From positions 1 to 54,165 of the forward strand of contig JAISWO010000010.1 of assembly GCA_031271045.1 (NCBI GenBank): DNA of 54,165 nt, given 5' to 3'. Below the pieces are notes generated by a model. That model saw only the letters and a list, made by a program, of their open reading frames with translations. It did no database searches and had not been told where the DNA came from. How positions within the stretch are numbered: position 1 is the first letter of the stretch; every line of letters begins with the position of its first letter. This document shows, piece after piece, positions 1 to 8,480 of this stretch. A program made the position numbers and the translations under genes. The DNA is from Tannerellaceae bacterium. GTDB lineage: Bacteria; Bacteroidota; Bacteroidia; Bacteroidales; Tannerellaceae.

Positions 1-189
1 GAGCTTCCGTTAGTGTTCCGGGAGCTTCCGTTAGTGTTCCGGGGGCTTCCGTTAGAGTTCCGGGAGCTTCCGTTAGAGTTCCGGGAGCTTCCGTTAGAGT
101 TCCGGGAGCTTCCGTTAGAGTTCCGGCGGCTTCCGTTAGAGTTCCGGGAGCTTCCGTTATAGTTCCGGGAGCTTCCGTTATCGTTCCGG
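1..189. repeat. Tandem array 1: nine 21-bp units
   Basis: Nine head-to-tail units of exactly 21 bp begin at 1, 22, 43, 64, 85, 106, 127, 148 and 169. Each keeps the core CTTCCGTTA and ends in GTTCCGG; variation is mostly at unit positions 1-2 and 13-14. The unit junction forms an imperfect palindrome (CGGGAGCTTCCG, one G-T pair). There is no variable spacer, so it is not a CRISPR. It lies 3' of glnN. The left flank is outside the window, so the array may extend further and its upstream or downstream gene is unknown. Confidence 0.95.
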
Positions 190-388
190 CGCTCGCGTTT
201 TCGCAAGTTTTTCGCTGATTATCGCAAAAAAAGGGAGAGGATGCTACTTTCCTGGCGTAGCCCTCTCCCTGCAAACACAAAACAATCAACAATACGGTTT
301 TTATTTATCTCATGAACAAAAAATTACTGTAAATTAGTTGTTTATCACTAATTGTGCTTCACTGTAAACGGGTCACTCTTCGATGCGT
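190..388. other. Intergenic spacer between array 1 and glnN
   Basis: The spacer holds the glnN terminator hairpin (224-270) and about 115 bp of AT-rich sequence with no supported gene. Confidence 0.6.
224..270 (-). terminator. Rho-independent terminator after glnN
   Basis: Arms AGGGAGAGG (232-240) and CCTCTCCCT (262-270) pair perfectly, extended inward by GCTAC (243-247) with GTAGC (257-261). Read on the minus strand, the hairpin is followed by a run of seven T. It lies about 120 bp after the glnN stop and fits the end of the leftward nitrogen operon. Confidence 0.8.
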
Positions 389-2575
389 TTATCGAATGAA
401 CAGTAGCTCGCGGTATTTGGGAAGCGTCCAGAGTTCGTCGTCGACGATTAGTTCCAATTTGTCAATATGGTAACGAATCACGTCCAGCATCGGGAAGACG
501 CTGTCGTGGTAGGCTATGGCCTTCTCGCGCTCGCTGTCGATGCGGTTGGCTACCTTGCGGGCCTCGACCATCTCGTCTACCTTCTCCTTGATGACGCGGA
601 TGTGGTTGCTGATGTCCTCTATGATCTCGAGGTTGCGGACTGACATCGACGCGGCCTTGTCGGCGGTAAAGAGGTCGCGCAGTTTGTAGACGTTGTCCAC
701 CAGGGACGACTGGTAGCGCGTGGCGATGGGAATGATGTGGTTCATGGCCAGATCGCCCAGTACGCGGGCTTCGATCTGCACCTTTTTGGTGTACGTCTCC
801 CACTTCACTTCGTTGCGCGCTTCGAGCTCTTTGTGCGTCATCACGCCGGTGGATTCAAACATCTGCACGGAGCTTTTCCACAGGTAAGCGTCGATGATGA
901 GCGGCACACTTGTTTCGCAATCCAGACCGCGGCGTTCGGCTTCGGCCTTCCAGGCTTCGGAATAGCCGTTGCCGTCGAAGTGAATGGCTTTCGACTCTTT
1001 GATGTCTTTGCGCAAGACGTCGATGATGGCGGCGTAGGTGTCCTTGCCGGAGGTCCGGAGGGTGTCGACTTCGGCCTTGAAGATCTTCAACTGCTCGGCC
1101 ACGGCGGCATTGAGCACCAGCATGGATGCCGCGCAGTTCGCCTCTGAGCCTACGGCCCGAAATTCGAAGCGATTGCCCGTAAAGGCGAAGGGCGACGTAC
1201 GGTTGCGGTCGGTGTTGTCGAGCAGCAGTTCCGGTATGCGGGCAATATCTAAGCGGAAGCCCTGCTTGCCGGCGACGATGACCTCGGAGGCGTCGGTTTT
1301 CTCCAGCTTATCGAGCACCGCCGAGACCTGGGCGCCGAGGAAGCTCGATATAATGGCCGGCGGCGCTTCGTTGGCTCCCAGGCGGTGCGCATTGCTGGCC
1401 GAGGCGATGCTGGCCTTTAGCAAGGCATTGTGTCGGTATACGGCCTTGAGGACGTTGACGACGAAGGTGATGAACCTCAGGTTGTCTTCCGGCGTCTTGC
1501 CGGGGGCCATCAGCAGGATGCCGGTGTCGGTGCCGAGCGACCAGTTGTTGTGCTTGCCCGAACCGTTGATTCCCTTAAAGGGCTTTTCGTGCAAGAGGAC
1601 GCGAAAGCCGTGGGTGCGCGCCAGGTTGCGCATCAAGGCCATGATCAGTAAGTTGTGGTCGTTCGACAGGTTACATTCGCCGAAGATAGGGGCCACTTCA
1701 AACTGGTTCGGTGCCACTTCGTTGTGACGGGTCTTGAGTGGTATTCCCAGTTTGAGGGCCTCTATCTCGAGTTCTTTCAAAAATCCGAGCACACGGATCG
1801 GTATGGCGCCGAAATAATGATCTTCCAACTGCTGGTTTTTGCTGCTTTCGTGCCCCATGAGGGTTCGTCCGGTGAGCAACAGGTCGGGCCGGGCCGCATA
1901 GAGGCCTTCGTCCACGAGGAAGTATTCCTGCTCCCATCCCAGGTAGGCGAAGACCTTCTTCACGTCGGGATTGAAGTACCGGCATACGTCGACGGCCGCC
2001 TTATTGACTGCTTCGAGGGCCTTCAGGAGCGGCGCCTTATAGTCGAGTGACTCGCCGGTATAGGAAATGAAGATCGTCGGGATGCACAAGGTGTCTCCTA
2101 CGATAAACGCTGGCGACGACGGATCCCAGGCGGTGTATCCCCTTGCTTCGAAGGTATTGCGGATGCCTCCCGATGGGAAGCTCGACGCATCGGGTTCCTG
2201 TTGTATGAGGAGCTTGCCGGAGAACTTCTCGATGAGGCCTCCTTTGCCGTCCGGATCGAGGAAGGTGTCGTGCTTCTCGGCCGTTCCTTCGGTCAGGGGG
2301 TGAAACCAGTGGGTATAATGGGTTGCGCCGTTCTGAAGCGCCCAGTTTTTGAGGCCTTCAGCTACGGCATCTGCCGTCCGGAGGTCGAGCGGCGTCCCCT
2401 TCTCTACCGATTCCTCCACCCGCGCAAAGGCATCGGGCGGAAGATATTTAAACATTTTCTCGCGGTTGAAGACATTGGCCGCAAAATAATCCGACGGCCT
2501 CCCTGCGGGAATCTTTACTTCGACAGCCTTTTTCTGAAATGCCGCCTCCACTACTCTAAATCTTAATGTACTCAT
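389..2575 (-). CDS. glnN: Glutamine synthetase type III
   Basis: The product ligates ammonia to glutamate using ATP in the cytoplasm, the main route of ammonium assimilation. The 728-aa length matches the GSIII family of Bacteroides (about 730 aa), not the shorter GSI. Visible catalytic-core motifs are GWEQEYF (213-219), HNEVAPNQFEVAP (284-296) and NGSGKHNNWS (337-346, ATP/glutamate site). An in-frame ATG lies 16 codons upstream, but its extension is His/Lys-rich and not family-like; MSTLRF is the likely start. The gene follows amtB by 51 bp and forms a P-II/ammonium channel/GSIII unit, so it is probably induced under ammonium limitation (inference). Confidence 0.96.
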   Translation of the reverse strand: MSTLRFRVVEAAFQKKAVEVKIPAGRPSDYFAANVFNREKMFKYLPPDAFARVEESVEKGTPLDLRTADAVAEGLKNWALQNGATHYTHWFHPLTEGTAEKHDTFLDPDGKGGLIEKFSGKLLIQQEPDASSFPSGGIRNTFEARGYTAWDPSSPAFIVGDTLCIPTIFISYTGESLDYKAPLLKALEAVNKAAVDVCRYFNPDVKKVFAYLGWEQEYFLVDEGLYAARPDLLLTGRTLMGHESSKNQQLEDHYFGAIPIRVLGFLKELEIEALKLGIPLKTRHNEVAPNQFEVAPIFGECNLSNDHNLLIMALMRNLARTHGFRVLLHEKPFKGINGSGKHNNWSLGTDTGILLMAPGKTPEDNLRFITFVVNVLKAVYRHNALLKASIASASNAHRLGANEAPPAIISSFLGAQVSAVLDKLEKTDASEVIVAGKQGFRLDIARIPELLLDNTDRNRTSPFAFTGNRFEFRAVGSEANCAASMLVLNAAVAEQLKIFKAEVDTLRTSGKDTYAAIIDVLRKDIKESKAIHFDGNGYSEAWKAEAERRGLDCETSVPLIIDAYLWKSSVQMFESTGVMTHKELEARNEVKWETYTKKVQIEARVLGDLAMNHIIPIATRYQSSLVDNVYKLRDLFTADKAASMSVRNLEIIEDISNHIRVIKEKVDEMVEARKVANRIDSEREKAIAYHDSVFPMLDVIRYHIDKLELIVDDELWTLPKYRELLFIR

Positions 2576-2626
2576 TTTGTCTTTCTTTTGTATGTTGATT
2601 GATGTGTTTGCATGATGATGCACTGC

Positions 2627-3895
2627 TTAATTATTGTAAGCCGTTTCTCCGTGCTCGTAGATATCGAGGCCTTCTTCTTCGACCCTTCTCGAGACACGTA
2701 ACCCCACGATGAGGTCCAGGCCTTTGAACAATACAAAGCCTGCGCCGGCCGCCCAGGCGCCGACGACGACGGCCCCGAACAATTGCGCCAGGAAGAACGA
2801 CGGGCCTCCCCCGAACAGCCACCCGCCGTCGACGGCCAGCAGCCCGGTCAATATCGTCCCCAGAAAACCGCATACGCCATGTACGGCGGAAGCTCCTACC
2901 GGATCATCTATCTTCAAGACAGAGTCGATGAACGAAACGGCATACAGCATGGCCACGCCGCAGATCAAACCGATCGCCACTGCCCCGGCAGGATTGACTA
3001 CGTCGCAACCGGCGGTAATCCCCACCAGTCCCGCTAAGGCTCCGTTGAGCGTCAGTGACAACGACGGCTTCCGGTACCGGATCCACGAAGTGAAAAGAGC
3101 AGCTATCGCCCCCGCACAGGCCGACAGGTTAGTCGTCAGGAAGACGTGCGAGATTGCCACGCGGTTCGCCTCGCCCGAAGCGGCTAATTGCGACCCCGGA
3201 TTGAAGCCGAACCACCCGAACCATAGGATAAAAACTCCCAGGCAGGCCACCGTCAGGTTATGCCCTGGAATCGCTCGCGACTTCCCGTCTTTTCCGTACT
3301 TCCCCAAACGGGCCCCCAGGACGGCTGCGCCGACCAGCGCTACCCAGCCGCCCACAGAGTGCACGATCGTGGAGCCTGCAAAGTCGTGGAAGGTGACTCC
3401 GAAGGTGTCAATCATAAAGCTGCCCTCCTCGCCGTTCATCAACCATCCTCCGCCCCAGGTCCAGTGACCGGAAACAGGATAGATCAGCATGCTGATGAAG
3501 ATTGTATAGATCACATAAACGGAGAATTTCGTCCGCTCTGCCATTGCACCCGAAACGATGGTCGCCGCCGTGGCGCAAAAGACAGTCTGGAAGACCAGGA
3601 AGCCCGCCTTGGGCAGTTCAAGGTCTGCGAAGTCGAAGCTGAAGAAGTGAGGCGTCCCTATAAAACCTCCCGCTCCAAACATCAATCCAAAGCCTACCGC
3701 CCAAAAGAGCAAAGCTCCGAAAGAGAAATCGACCATATTCTTCATCAGTATGTTGGCTGTATTTTTAGTGCGCGTAAACCCAGCCTCTACCAAGGCAAAC
3801 CCCGGTTGCATGAAGAAAACAAGCATGGCTGCAAGCAACATCCATACGGTATCGAGTGATAATGCCAGGTCGGCGAAAGTATTTGTTGTTTCCAT
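2627..3895 (-). CDS. amtB: Ammonium transporter, Amt family
   Basis: This inner-membrane ammonium channel of 422 aa has about 11 hydrophobic segments, as in the Amt/Rh family. Family signatures are visible: FMQPGFALVEAGF near the N terminus, DFAGSTIVHSVGG (the D-x-A-G-G/S region) mid-protein, and SAVHGVCGFLGTI with the second pore histidine. It sits between the P-II gene (27 bp upstream) and glnN (51 bp downstream), the usual glnK-amtB pairing in which P-II plugs the channel when nitrogen is plentiful. The start METTNTFADLAL is the first ATG after the P-II stop. Confidence 0.96.
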   Translation of the reverse strand: METTNTFADLALSLDTVWMLLAAMLVFFMQPGFALVEAGFTRTKNTANILMKNMVDFSFGALLFWAVGFGLMFGAGGFIGTPHFFSFDFADLELPKAGFLVFQTVFCATAATIVSGAMAERTKFSVYVIYTIFISMLIYPVSGHWTWGGGWLMNGEEGSFMIDTFGVTFHDFAGSTIVHSVGGWVALVGAAVLGARLGKYGKDGKSRAIPGHNLTVACLGVFILWFGWFGFNPGSQLAASGEANRVAISHVFLTTNLSACAGAIAALFTSWIRYRKPSLSLTLNGALAGLVGITAGCDVVNPAGAVAIGLICGVAMLYAVSFIDSVLKIDDPVGASAVHGVCGFLGTILTGLLAVDGGWLFGGGPSFFLAQLFGAVVVGAWAAGAGFVLFKGLDLIVGLRVSRRVEEEGLDIYEHGETAYNN

Positions 3896-3922
3896 AATTT
3901 ATACTATATATTAATGTGAGAC

Positions 3923-4279
3923 TTATTGTTCTAATTCTGCATTGTAAAGGGCAATATCACCGCGTTCTCCGGTGCGGATACGGATTGCGTCCTGAATCGG
4001 GATGACAAAGATGCGTCCGTCTCCGATCTCTCCCGTCTGCGAGGCTTTGAGGATAGCCTCAACGGTCTTCTCTACGTTCTTGTCGCGGACAACTACGGAG
4101 ACAAGGATGCGCTCGATACTGCTGGTGTCGTACACTACGCCACGGTATACGCGTCCCTGGCGGCTTTTGCCGATTCCCCTCACGTCGTAGTAAGAGAACC
4201 ATTCAATGTCGGCTTCGAGGAGGGCTTCTTTGACGTCCTCGAACTTAATTCTGCGAATAATCGCTTCTATCTTTTTCAT
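3923..4279 (-). CDS. glnK: Nitrogen regulatory protein P-II (GlnK-like)
   Basis: This 118-aa trimeric signal protein senses ATP/ADP and 2-oxoglutarate and controls AmtB. The start MKKIEAIIRR matches the family; upstream in-frame codons back to 4393 are non-coding leader. The T-loop keeps tyrosines at 45 and 50 (VYRGVVY), equivalent to the Tyr46/Tyr51 pair of E. coli GlnB. The C-terminal signature TGEIGDGRIFVIPI and the RIRTGERG nucleotide-binding segment are present. Whether Tyr50 is uridylylated cannot be read here, and no glnD is in the window. The name glnK rather than glnB rests on the adjacent amtB. Confidence 0.94.
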   Translation of the reverse strand: MKKIEAIIRRIKFEDVKEALLEADIEWFSYYDVRGIGKSRQGRVYRGVVYDTSSIERILVSVVVRDKNVEKTVEAILKASQTGEIGDGRIFVIPIQDAIRIRTGERGDIALYNAELEQ

Positions 4280-4325
4280 ATCTGTATGTTGTTTTATTTC
4301 TGTCAATGGTTCATTTAATAAAGGT

Positions 4326-4407
4326 GTATAGGGGAACTGCTTTTCAGTCAGGTTCCGGTTTGCGGTATAACATTCTAAAATATCAATAAGCAAGCAGTTC
4401 CCTATAC
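4326..4407. promoter_or_regulatory. Inverted repeat in the leader of glnK
   Basis: GTATAGGGGAACTGCTT (4326-4342) and AAGCAGTTCCCTATAC (4392-4407) form an inverted repeat that differs by a single extra C and encloses 49 bp. It lies between the porin stop and the glnK start. It could be paired operator half-sites, a long-range RNA hairpin or the porin terminator. No TAnnTTTG box was found between it and glnK. Confidence 0.55.
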
Positions 4408-4464
4408 AGTCCTTTTTATTTTGATAACCTAAACATTCTTCTTTAATGCCTTAACAACCTTGAT

Positions 4465-5196
4465 TCATAGACTGACTCCTATAACCAGAAACGCATTGTC
4501 CTGATTGGGCGCCACGATGGTCTCTACAAAAACCGGCAGCGAGAAAGAGTCCGTTATCTTAATTTCCTTCGTAGCCTTCAGCGAGAGCGTTGATAAGACA
4601 AAGCCTTTGGTGTCTGCCTTGTGATAAATACCTGTCCACGGCGAAACGCCTATGCTCGCCGTCAGGGCGACGTCCTTCACCTTGAAGTCGTATCCGGCAC
4701 TCGCAAACGTAGAGTACTGCTGCTTCCCGTTCGCGTTCTTATCTCCATCCAACCCGAGCATCGTACTCCAGGAAAGACTCAGCGGGAACGCTTCCCCGAA
4801 GCCATACCCGATGCTGCCTTCGATAAAGTGCGAAGCCGTATACTCACCATACGGAGCGGTCTCTCCCGCCCACCAGTAATCCGTTACCCCTATACTGAAG
4901 CCACCTGCCTCATAACCCAGCGTGACGTCAAATTCCTTCGGTATGTACGCCTGATCCGCCGTCGAGAAATCCGTCGAACCCCATACTCCCAGCGACAATC
5001 CTCCATACGACAACGTCAATGCCGGTTGCAACGACACTCCCGTCTGATAGATTCCTCGCCATACATAACTACTAACCAAGTCGGCCCCTGCCGAAACCTC
5101 CAGCTTTGTATCTTCCTGTGCCGTTATAAAAGAAGGAAGCAACAAAGCCGTCATAAGAGTAATCCTCTTTTTTTCAAACCTAAATCTTTTTGCCAT
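4465..5196 (-). CDS. Putative outer-membrane porin (TorF-like)
   Basis: The 243-aa protein has an N-terminal export signal (basic start, then MTALLLPSFITAQ) followed by alternating hydrophobic/polar strands rich in aromatic residues, as in beta-barrels. Segments such as GADLVSSYVWRGIYQ and YGGLSLGVWGSTDFS resemble the TorF-type putative porins often found beside glnK-amtB in Bacteroidetes. A plausible role is outer-membrane entry of ammonium or small nitrogen compounds; this is inferred from position. It has its own -7 box (5253-5245) and ends 185 bp before glnK. Confidence 0.75.
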   Translation of the reverse strand: MAKRFRFEKKRITLMTALLLPSFITAQEDTKLEVSAGADLVSSYVWRGIYQTGVSLQPALTLSYGGLSLGVWGSTDFSTADQAYIPKEFDVTLGYEAGGFSIGVTDYWWAGETAPYGEYTASHFIEGSIGYGFGEAFPLSLSWSTMLGLDGDKNANGKQQYSTFASAGYDFKVKDVALTASIGVSPWTGIYHKADTKGFVLSTLSLKATKEIKITDSFSLPVFVETIVAPNQDNAFLVIGVSL

Positions 5197-5244
5197 TTTG
5201 CTTTGTTTTAAATAAATCTACTGTTATAATGCGATAAATCACTT

Positions 5245-5253
5245 GCAAAAGTA
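5245..5253 (-). promoter_or_regulatory. -7 box of the porin/nitrogen block
   Basis: The minus strand reads TACTTTTGC, a full match to the Bacteroidetes TAnnTTTG element, about 48 bp before the porin start. Confidence 0.7.
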
Positions 5254-5532
5254 TGTCTTTTTGATATGCGTATTGAGTATTTGCTATCTTTTTGTGTTAT
5301 ATTTTCGAGGGGCTCCGTTTTGTTAGATTGTATGTTGTTTTACTTATATATTGCAACTGTAATTGCATATTATATGTCAAATAGAAATACGGGGATTAAA
5401 CGATAATGCTTTTCGACATATATTTGACTATTCCGGCAGACGATTTGGCATCATTCACATCTTTTTTTTCAGTAAAAAAAACAAATCTAAGTGATTATCA
5501 GCCGAAAATATCCTTATGTCAATAATATTCTC

Positions 5533-5541
5533 TAAATTTGC
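5533..5541 (+). promoter_or_regulatory. -7 box of the 5566-8388 operon
   Basis: TAAATTTGC matches TAnnTTTG and ends 24 bp before the ATG of the first gene. Confidence 0.7.
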
Positions 5542-5565
5542 GCTTATTTCTAAAGACAAAACATA

Positions 5566-6090
5566 ATGACGAACAAAGAAAAAGTAGACAATCTGATATC
5601 AGATATATCGGAATTGAAGGAACTGGTGAACGGTATGCGCGATATGGATATTTGTCCTCTGTCCTTCTTCAGTCAAACATTTGATTTGGCCTATAAAATT
5701 CTCAGAGATTTACACGTGTTGGAAGGGCTTCAGATCGACGCTTTTCAAAAACAAATGCAGGCGTATCAAGACGTTATCGAATCGGCCTTACTCCTGCAGG
5801 AAACTGCCTCCGCTCCCTTCACCGGAAAACAACCCGTTTCACTCAATGAAGCAATGGAGAAGAAGAACCTCTCCGATTTTCGCAAAGCATTCAGCCTGAA
5901 CGACCGCTTTTATTTCCGCAAAGAACTCTTTGGCGACGACGAGGCGAAAATGAACAAAATCATTTCCGACCTGAACGATATACAGTCGTATGAGGAATCT
6001 GTCCGCTACTTGAACGATAAACAAGGCTGGGAAACCGAAAACGATGCAGTTCCCGAATTTATGAAACTGCTGGAGAAACGCTTTCGTTAG
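5566..6090 (+). CDS. Conserved hypothetical protein, mostly helical
   Basis: This cytoplasmic 174-aa protein has no signal peptide or membrane segment. It is rich in charged residues with heptad-like leucines (LISDISELKELV, FMKLLEKRF), suggesting a helical bundle. I do not recognise the family or function. It opens a four-gene rightward operon and ends 8 bp before rsmI, so it is probably co-expressed with it. The start is supported by the -7 box 24 bp upstream. Confidence 0.75.
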   Translation: MTNKEKVDNLISDISELKELVNGMRDMDICPLSFFSQTFDLAYKILRDLHVLEGLQIDAFQKQMQAYQDVIESALLLQETASAPFTGKQPVSLNEAMEKKNLSDFRKAFSLNDRFYFRKELFGDDEAKMNKIISDLNDIQSYEESVRYLNDKQGWETENDAVPEFMKLLEKRFR

Positions 6091-6098
6091 CAGAACCG

Positions 6099-6812
6099 AT
6101 GACTAAACTGATTGTTGTACCAACTCCTGTCGGGAATCTGGAGGATATTACTTTCCGGGCTATCCGGGCATTGAAAGAAGCCGACCTCATTCTGGCAGAA
6201 GATACGCGAACAACTGCCGTTTTGCTGAAACATTACAACATTCAAAACCGGATGCAATCGCACCACAAATTCAACGAACACCGGAGTGTAGAACAACTCG
6301 CTTCCCGCATCCGGTCGGGCGAACAAGTTGCGCTCGTATCAGATGCCGGCACTCCGTCTATCTCGGATCCCGGCTTTTTGCTGGTGCGCGAATGTGTGAG
6401 GCAGGGTGTAGACGTTGAATGTCTGCCCGGAGCGACCGCCTTTGTGCCGGCTTTGGTCAACTCGGGGCTCCCTTGCGACACTTTCTGCTTTGAAGGTTTT
6501 CTTCCACTTAAGAAAGGCCGGCAGACGAGGCTGAAAGAATTGGCAACAGAGAGCAGAACGATCGTCTTCTATGAATCACCCCATCGGTTGCTTAAAACAC
6601 TTACCCAATTGTCCGAATACTTCGGCGAAGAACGCCCCGCTTCTATCTCGCGGGAAATATCCAAACTACACGAAGAAACCGTCAGAGGTTCTTTAAGAGA
6701 ACTTATGGCGCATTTTACGTCAAACAATCCAAGAGGCGAAATTGTTATTATAACTGGAGGATACATGAAACCTTCCAATAAAGATAAAAACAAAGAATCA
6801 ATTAAAAATTAA
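6099..6812 (+). CDS. rsmI: 16S rRNA (cytidine-1402-2'-O)-methyltransferase
   Basis: RsmI methylates the ribose of C1402 in the ribosomal decoding centre with SAM. The tetrapyrrole-methylase fold signatures are clear: VVPTPVGNLEDIT at the N terminus, AEDTRTT and then LVSDAGTPSISDPGF, and CLPGATAFVPALVNSGLP. The 237-aa length is shorter than the E. coli protein because the C-terminal extension is missing; a Lys/Asn-rich tail replaces it. It lies 8 bp after the upstream gene and 4 bp before the lipoprotein gene, in one operon. Confidence 0.95.
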   Translation: MTKLIVVPTPVGNLEDITFRAIRALKEADLILAEDTRTTAVLLKHYNIQNRMQSHHKFNEHRSVEQLASRIRSGEQVALVSDAGTPSISDPGFLLVRECVRQGVDVECLPGATAFVPALVNSGLPCDTFCFEGFLPLKKGRQTRLKELATESRTIVFYESPHRLLKTLTQLSEYFGEERPASISREISKLHEETVRGSLRELMAHFTSNNPRGEIVIITGGYMKPSNKDKNKESIKN

Positions 6813-6816
6813 TCGC

Positions 6817-7692
6817 ATGATGAAGAAAATGTTAATGATTTGTATGAGCGCCGGTATGCTGGTTGCCTGCGTGCAGAACTCTTCCGAGTACAAACAGATG
6901 AAGGCGGAAAATGATTCGCTCAGGCTCGAAACTACTCGCTATGCCTCGGAAATGAATGAGATGCTTACGACCTTGAACGATATCGAGGCGGATATCCAAT
7001 CCATTCGCGAAGCGGAAAACTATCTCAACATCCAACAACAAGCCGGAGGAGAATTGACGCCAACGAAGCGCCAGCATATTAAAGATAATATGCAACTGAT
7101 CGGCGAAACGCTCAAAAAAAACCGGGAACAACTCAGCCGGCTGGAAGAGAAACTGAACAATAGCAATATCCAATCCGCCGCCCTGAAGACAACCATCAGC
7201 CGATTGACATCGGAGCTCGACCAGAAGACAACCATGATTGTCGCACTGCAAGAAGACCTGGCGAATAAAAATATACGTATACAGGAATTGGATCAGCAAA
7301 TAAACACACTCAAAGATGACGTCGAAGGTCTGTCGCTCACCGCAACGAGCCAGGCGCAGACAATGAGAGAACAGGATAAAACCATCCATACCGCCTATTA
7401 CTGCTTCGGTACGGCCAAGGAACTGAAAAACCAGAAAATCCTCTCCGGCGGCGGACTGTTCTCCAAAGCAAGAGTGCTCCAGGGGGATTTCAACCGGGAT
7501 TATTTCATCACCATCGACGTCCGCGAGATGACCGAAATATCGCTGTTCGCACAAAAAGCTACCTTGCGCTCCAATCATCCCGCCGGCTCGTATGAGTTTG
7601 TCAAGGATGAAGAGAAAAACCTGATCTTCAAGATAACCGACGTCGACGCCTTCTGGAGCTTAAGCAACTACCTGGTGATCGAAGTGGGGTAA
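6817..7692 (+). CDS. Coiled-coil lipoprotein of unknown function
   Basis: This 291-aa protein has a type II signal peptide ending in LVAC (predicted lipidated Cys18), followed by long heptad-rich coiled coil (about 25-185) with repeated Leu/Glu/Gln. A compact C-terminal domain follows (about 190-291, from TAYYCFGTAKELKNQK). It is likely tethered to the outer or inner membrane facing the periplasm. The family is common in Bacteroidetes as a hypothetical protein; no function is known to me. Start is MMKK; a second ATG one codon later is equally possible. Confidence 0.75.
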   Translation: MMKKMLMICMSAGMLVACVQNSSEYKQMKAENDSLRLETTRYASEMNEMLTTLNDIEADIQSIREAENYLNIQQQAGGELTPTKRQHIKDNMQLIGETLKKNREQLSRLEEKLNNSNIQSAALKTTISRLTSELDQKTTMIVALQEDLANKNIRIQELDQQINTLKDDVEGLSLTATSQAQTMREQDKTIHTAYYCFGTAKELKNQKILSGGGLFSKARVLQGDFNRDYFITIDVREMTEISLFAQKATLRSNHPAGSYEFVKDEEKNLIFKITDVDAFWSLSNYLVIEVG

Positions 7693-7695
7693 AGG

Positions 7696-8388
7696 ATGTA
7701 CAAAAGTCTTTTCTTCGACTTCGACGACACCCTCTGGGATACGCAACTTAACAACAAAGCATGCCTCGAAGATATGTATGCCGATTATCATTTCGATCGG
7801 TATTACACTTCCTTCGAGGCTTTTTATGATTATTACGCACCACACAATCAGGAGCTGTGGCGGCAATATCGCCATCATATCATCGACCGGTATACGTTGA
7901 CCGTCGAACGCTTCCGGCATATCCTCATTCCTGCCGGCGTCAGCGATGCGGAGACGGCTTTAAGGCTCAACCGCGATTTTCTGGAACGTACTACACAGAA
8001 GACAGCCCTCATCGCCGGCGCCGTTGATTTGCTCGAATATCTGCGGCCTCATTACAGGGTCTTCCTCCTGTCGAACGGTTTCAGGGAGGTGCAGCGGAAG
8101 AAATTGGAGCGTTCCGGATTGGCGGACTACTTCGAGCGGCTCATTCTATCGGAGGATGCCGGTATTCAAAAGCCCCATAAGGAAATCTTCGACTTTGCTC
8201 TGAAAAATACCAACTCACGGCGTCGCCAGACGCTTATGATCGGCGATTGCTGGGAAGCTGACATCGCCGGCGCCTATTATGCAGGAATTGATCAGCTCTG
8301 GCTGAATCCCCGCAAGCTTCCTCCATTGGAGGATTTTACCCCCACTTTCACTGTTGACTCGCTGGCTGCCATCCAAGCGATACTCTGA
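7696..8388 (+). CDS. HAD-family phosphatase, YjjG-like
   Basis: This 230-aa cytoplasmic HAD hydrolase has motif I DFDDTLWD at residues 8-15 (nucleophile and acid aspartates), motif II LLSNGF, motif III lysine in QKPHKEIF, and motif IV GDCWEADIAGA. An alpha-helical cap (about 17-95) lies between motifs I and II. The arrangement matches the YjjG group, which dephosphorylates (non-canonical) pyrimidine nucleotides; the substrate here is inference. It starts 3 bp after the lipoprotein stop and ends the rightward operon. Confidence 0.85.
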   Translation: MYKSLFFDFDDTLWDTQLNNKACLEDMYADYHFDRYYTSFEAFYDYYAPHNQELWRQYRHHIIDRYTLTVERFRHILIPAGVSDAETALRLNRDFLERTTQKTALIAGAVDLLEYLRPHYRVFLLSNGFREVQRKKLERSGLADYFERLILSEDAGIQKPHKEIFDFALKNTNSRRRQTLMIGDCWEADIAGAYYAGIDQLWLNPRKLPPLEDFTPTFTVDSLAAIQAIL

Positions 8389-8417
8389 GCGGCCCGGCTC
8401 GGGCGCACACACAAAAA

Positions 8418-8450
8418 AAGAGCCTGGGGCGCCTTCTTCCCCAGACTCTT
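8418..8450 (-). terminator. Terminator between convergent genes
   Basis: AAGAGCCTGGGG (8418-8429) pairs with CCCCAGACTCTT (8439-8450) with one mismatch. On the minus strand it is followed by a run of seven T, so it ends the TlpA-like gene; the hairpin may also slow transcription from the HAD gene. Confidence 0.75.
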
Positions 8451-8480
8451 CAAAAGCAAATCTATGGCAAACAGAAAATC

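Larger units (their letters stand above)
5197..5565. other. Divergent promoter region
   Basis: This AT-rich 369-bp spacer separates the leftward porin gene from the rightward 5566 operon. Each side has a TAnnTTTG box (5245-5253 minus, 5533-5541 plus). No gene or repeat was seen between them. Confidence 0.7.

Noticed and set aside
4280..4393. 38-residue N-terminal extension of P-II
   Set aside because: The family starts at MKKIEAII; the extension overlaps the inverted repeat of the leader.
4380..4410. Sigma-54 promoter before glnK
   Set aside because: A GG...GC pair exists, but spacing is not the required 10 bp and the flanking consensus is poor.
5839..6024. Minus-strand frame inside the 5566 gene
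   Set aside because: A shadow of a supported plus-strand gene with no promoter.
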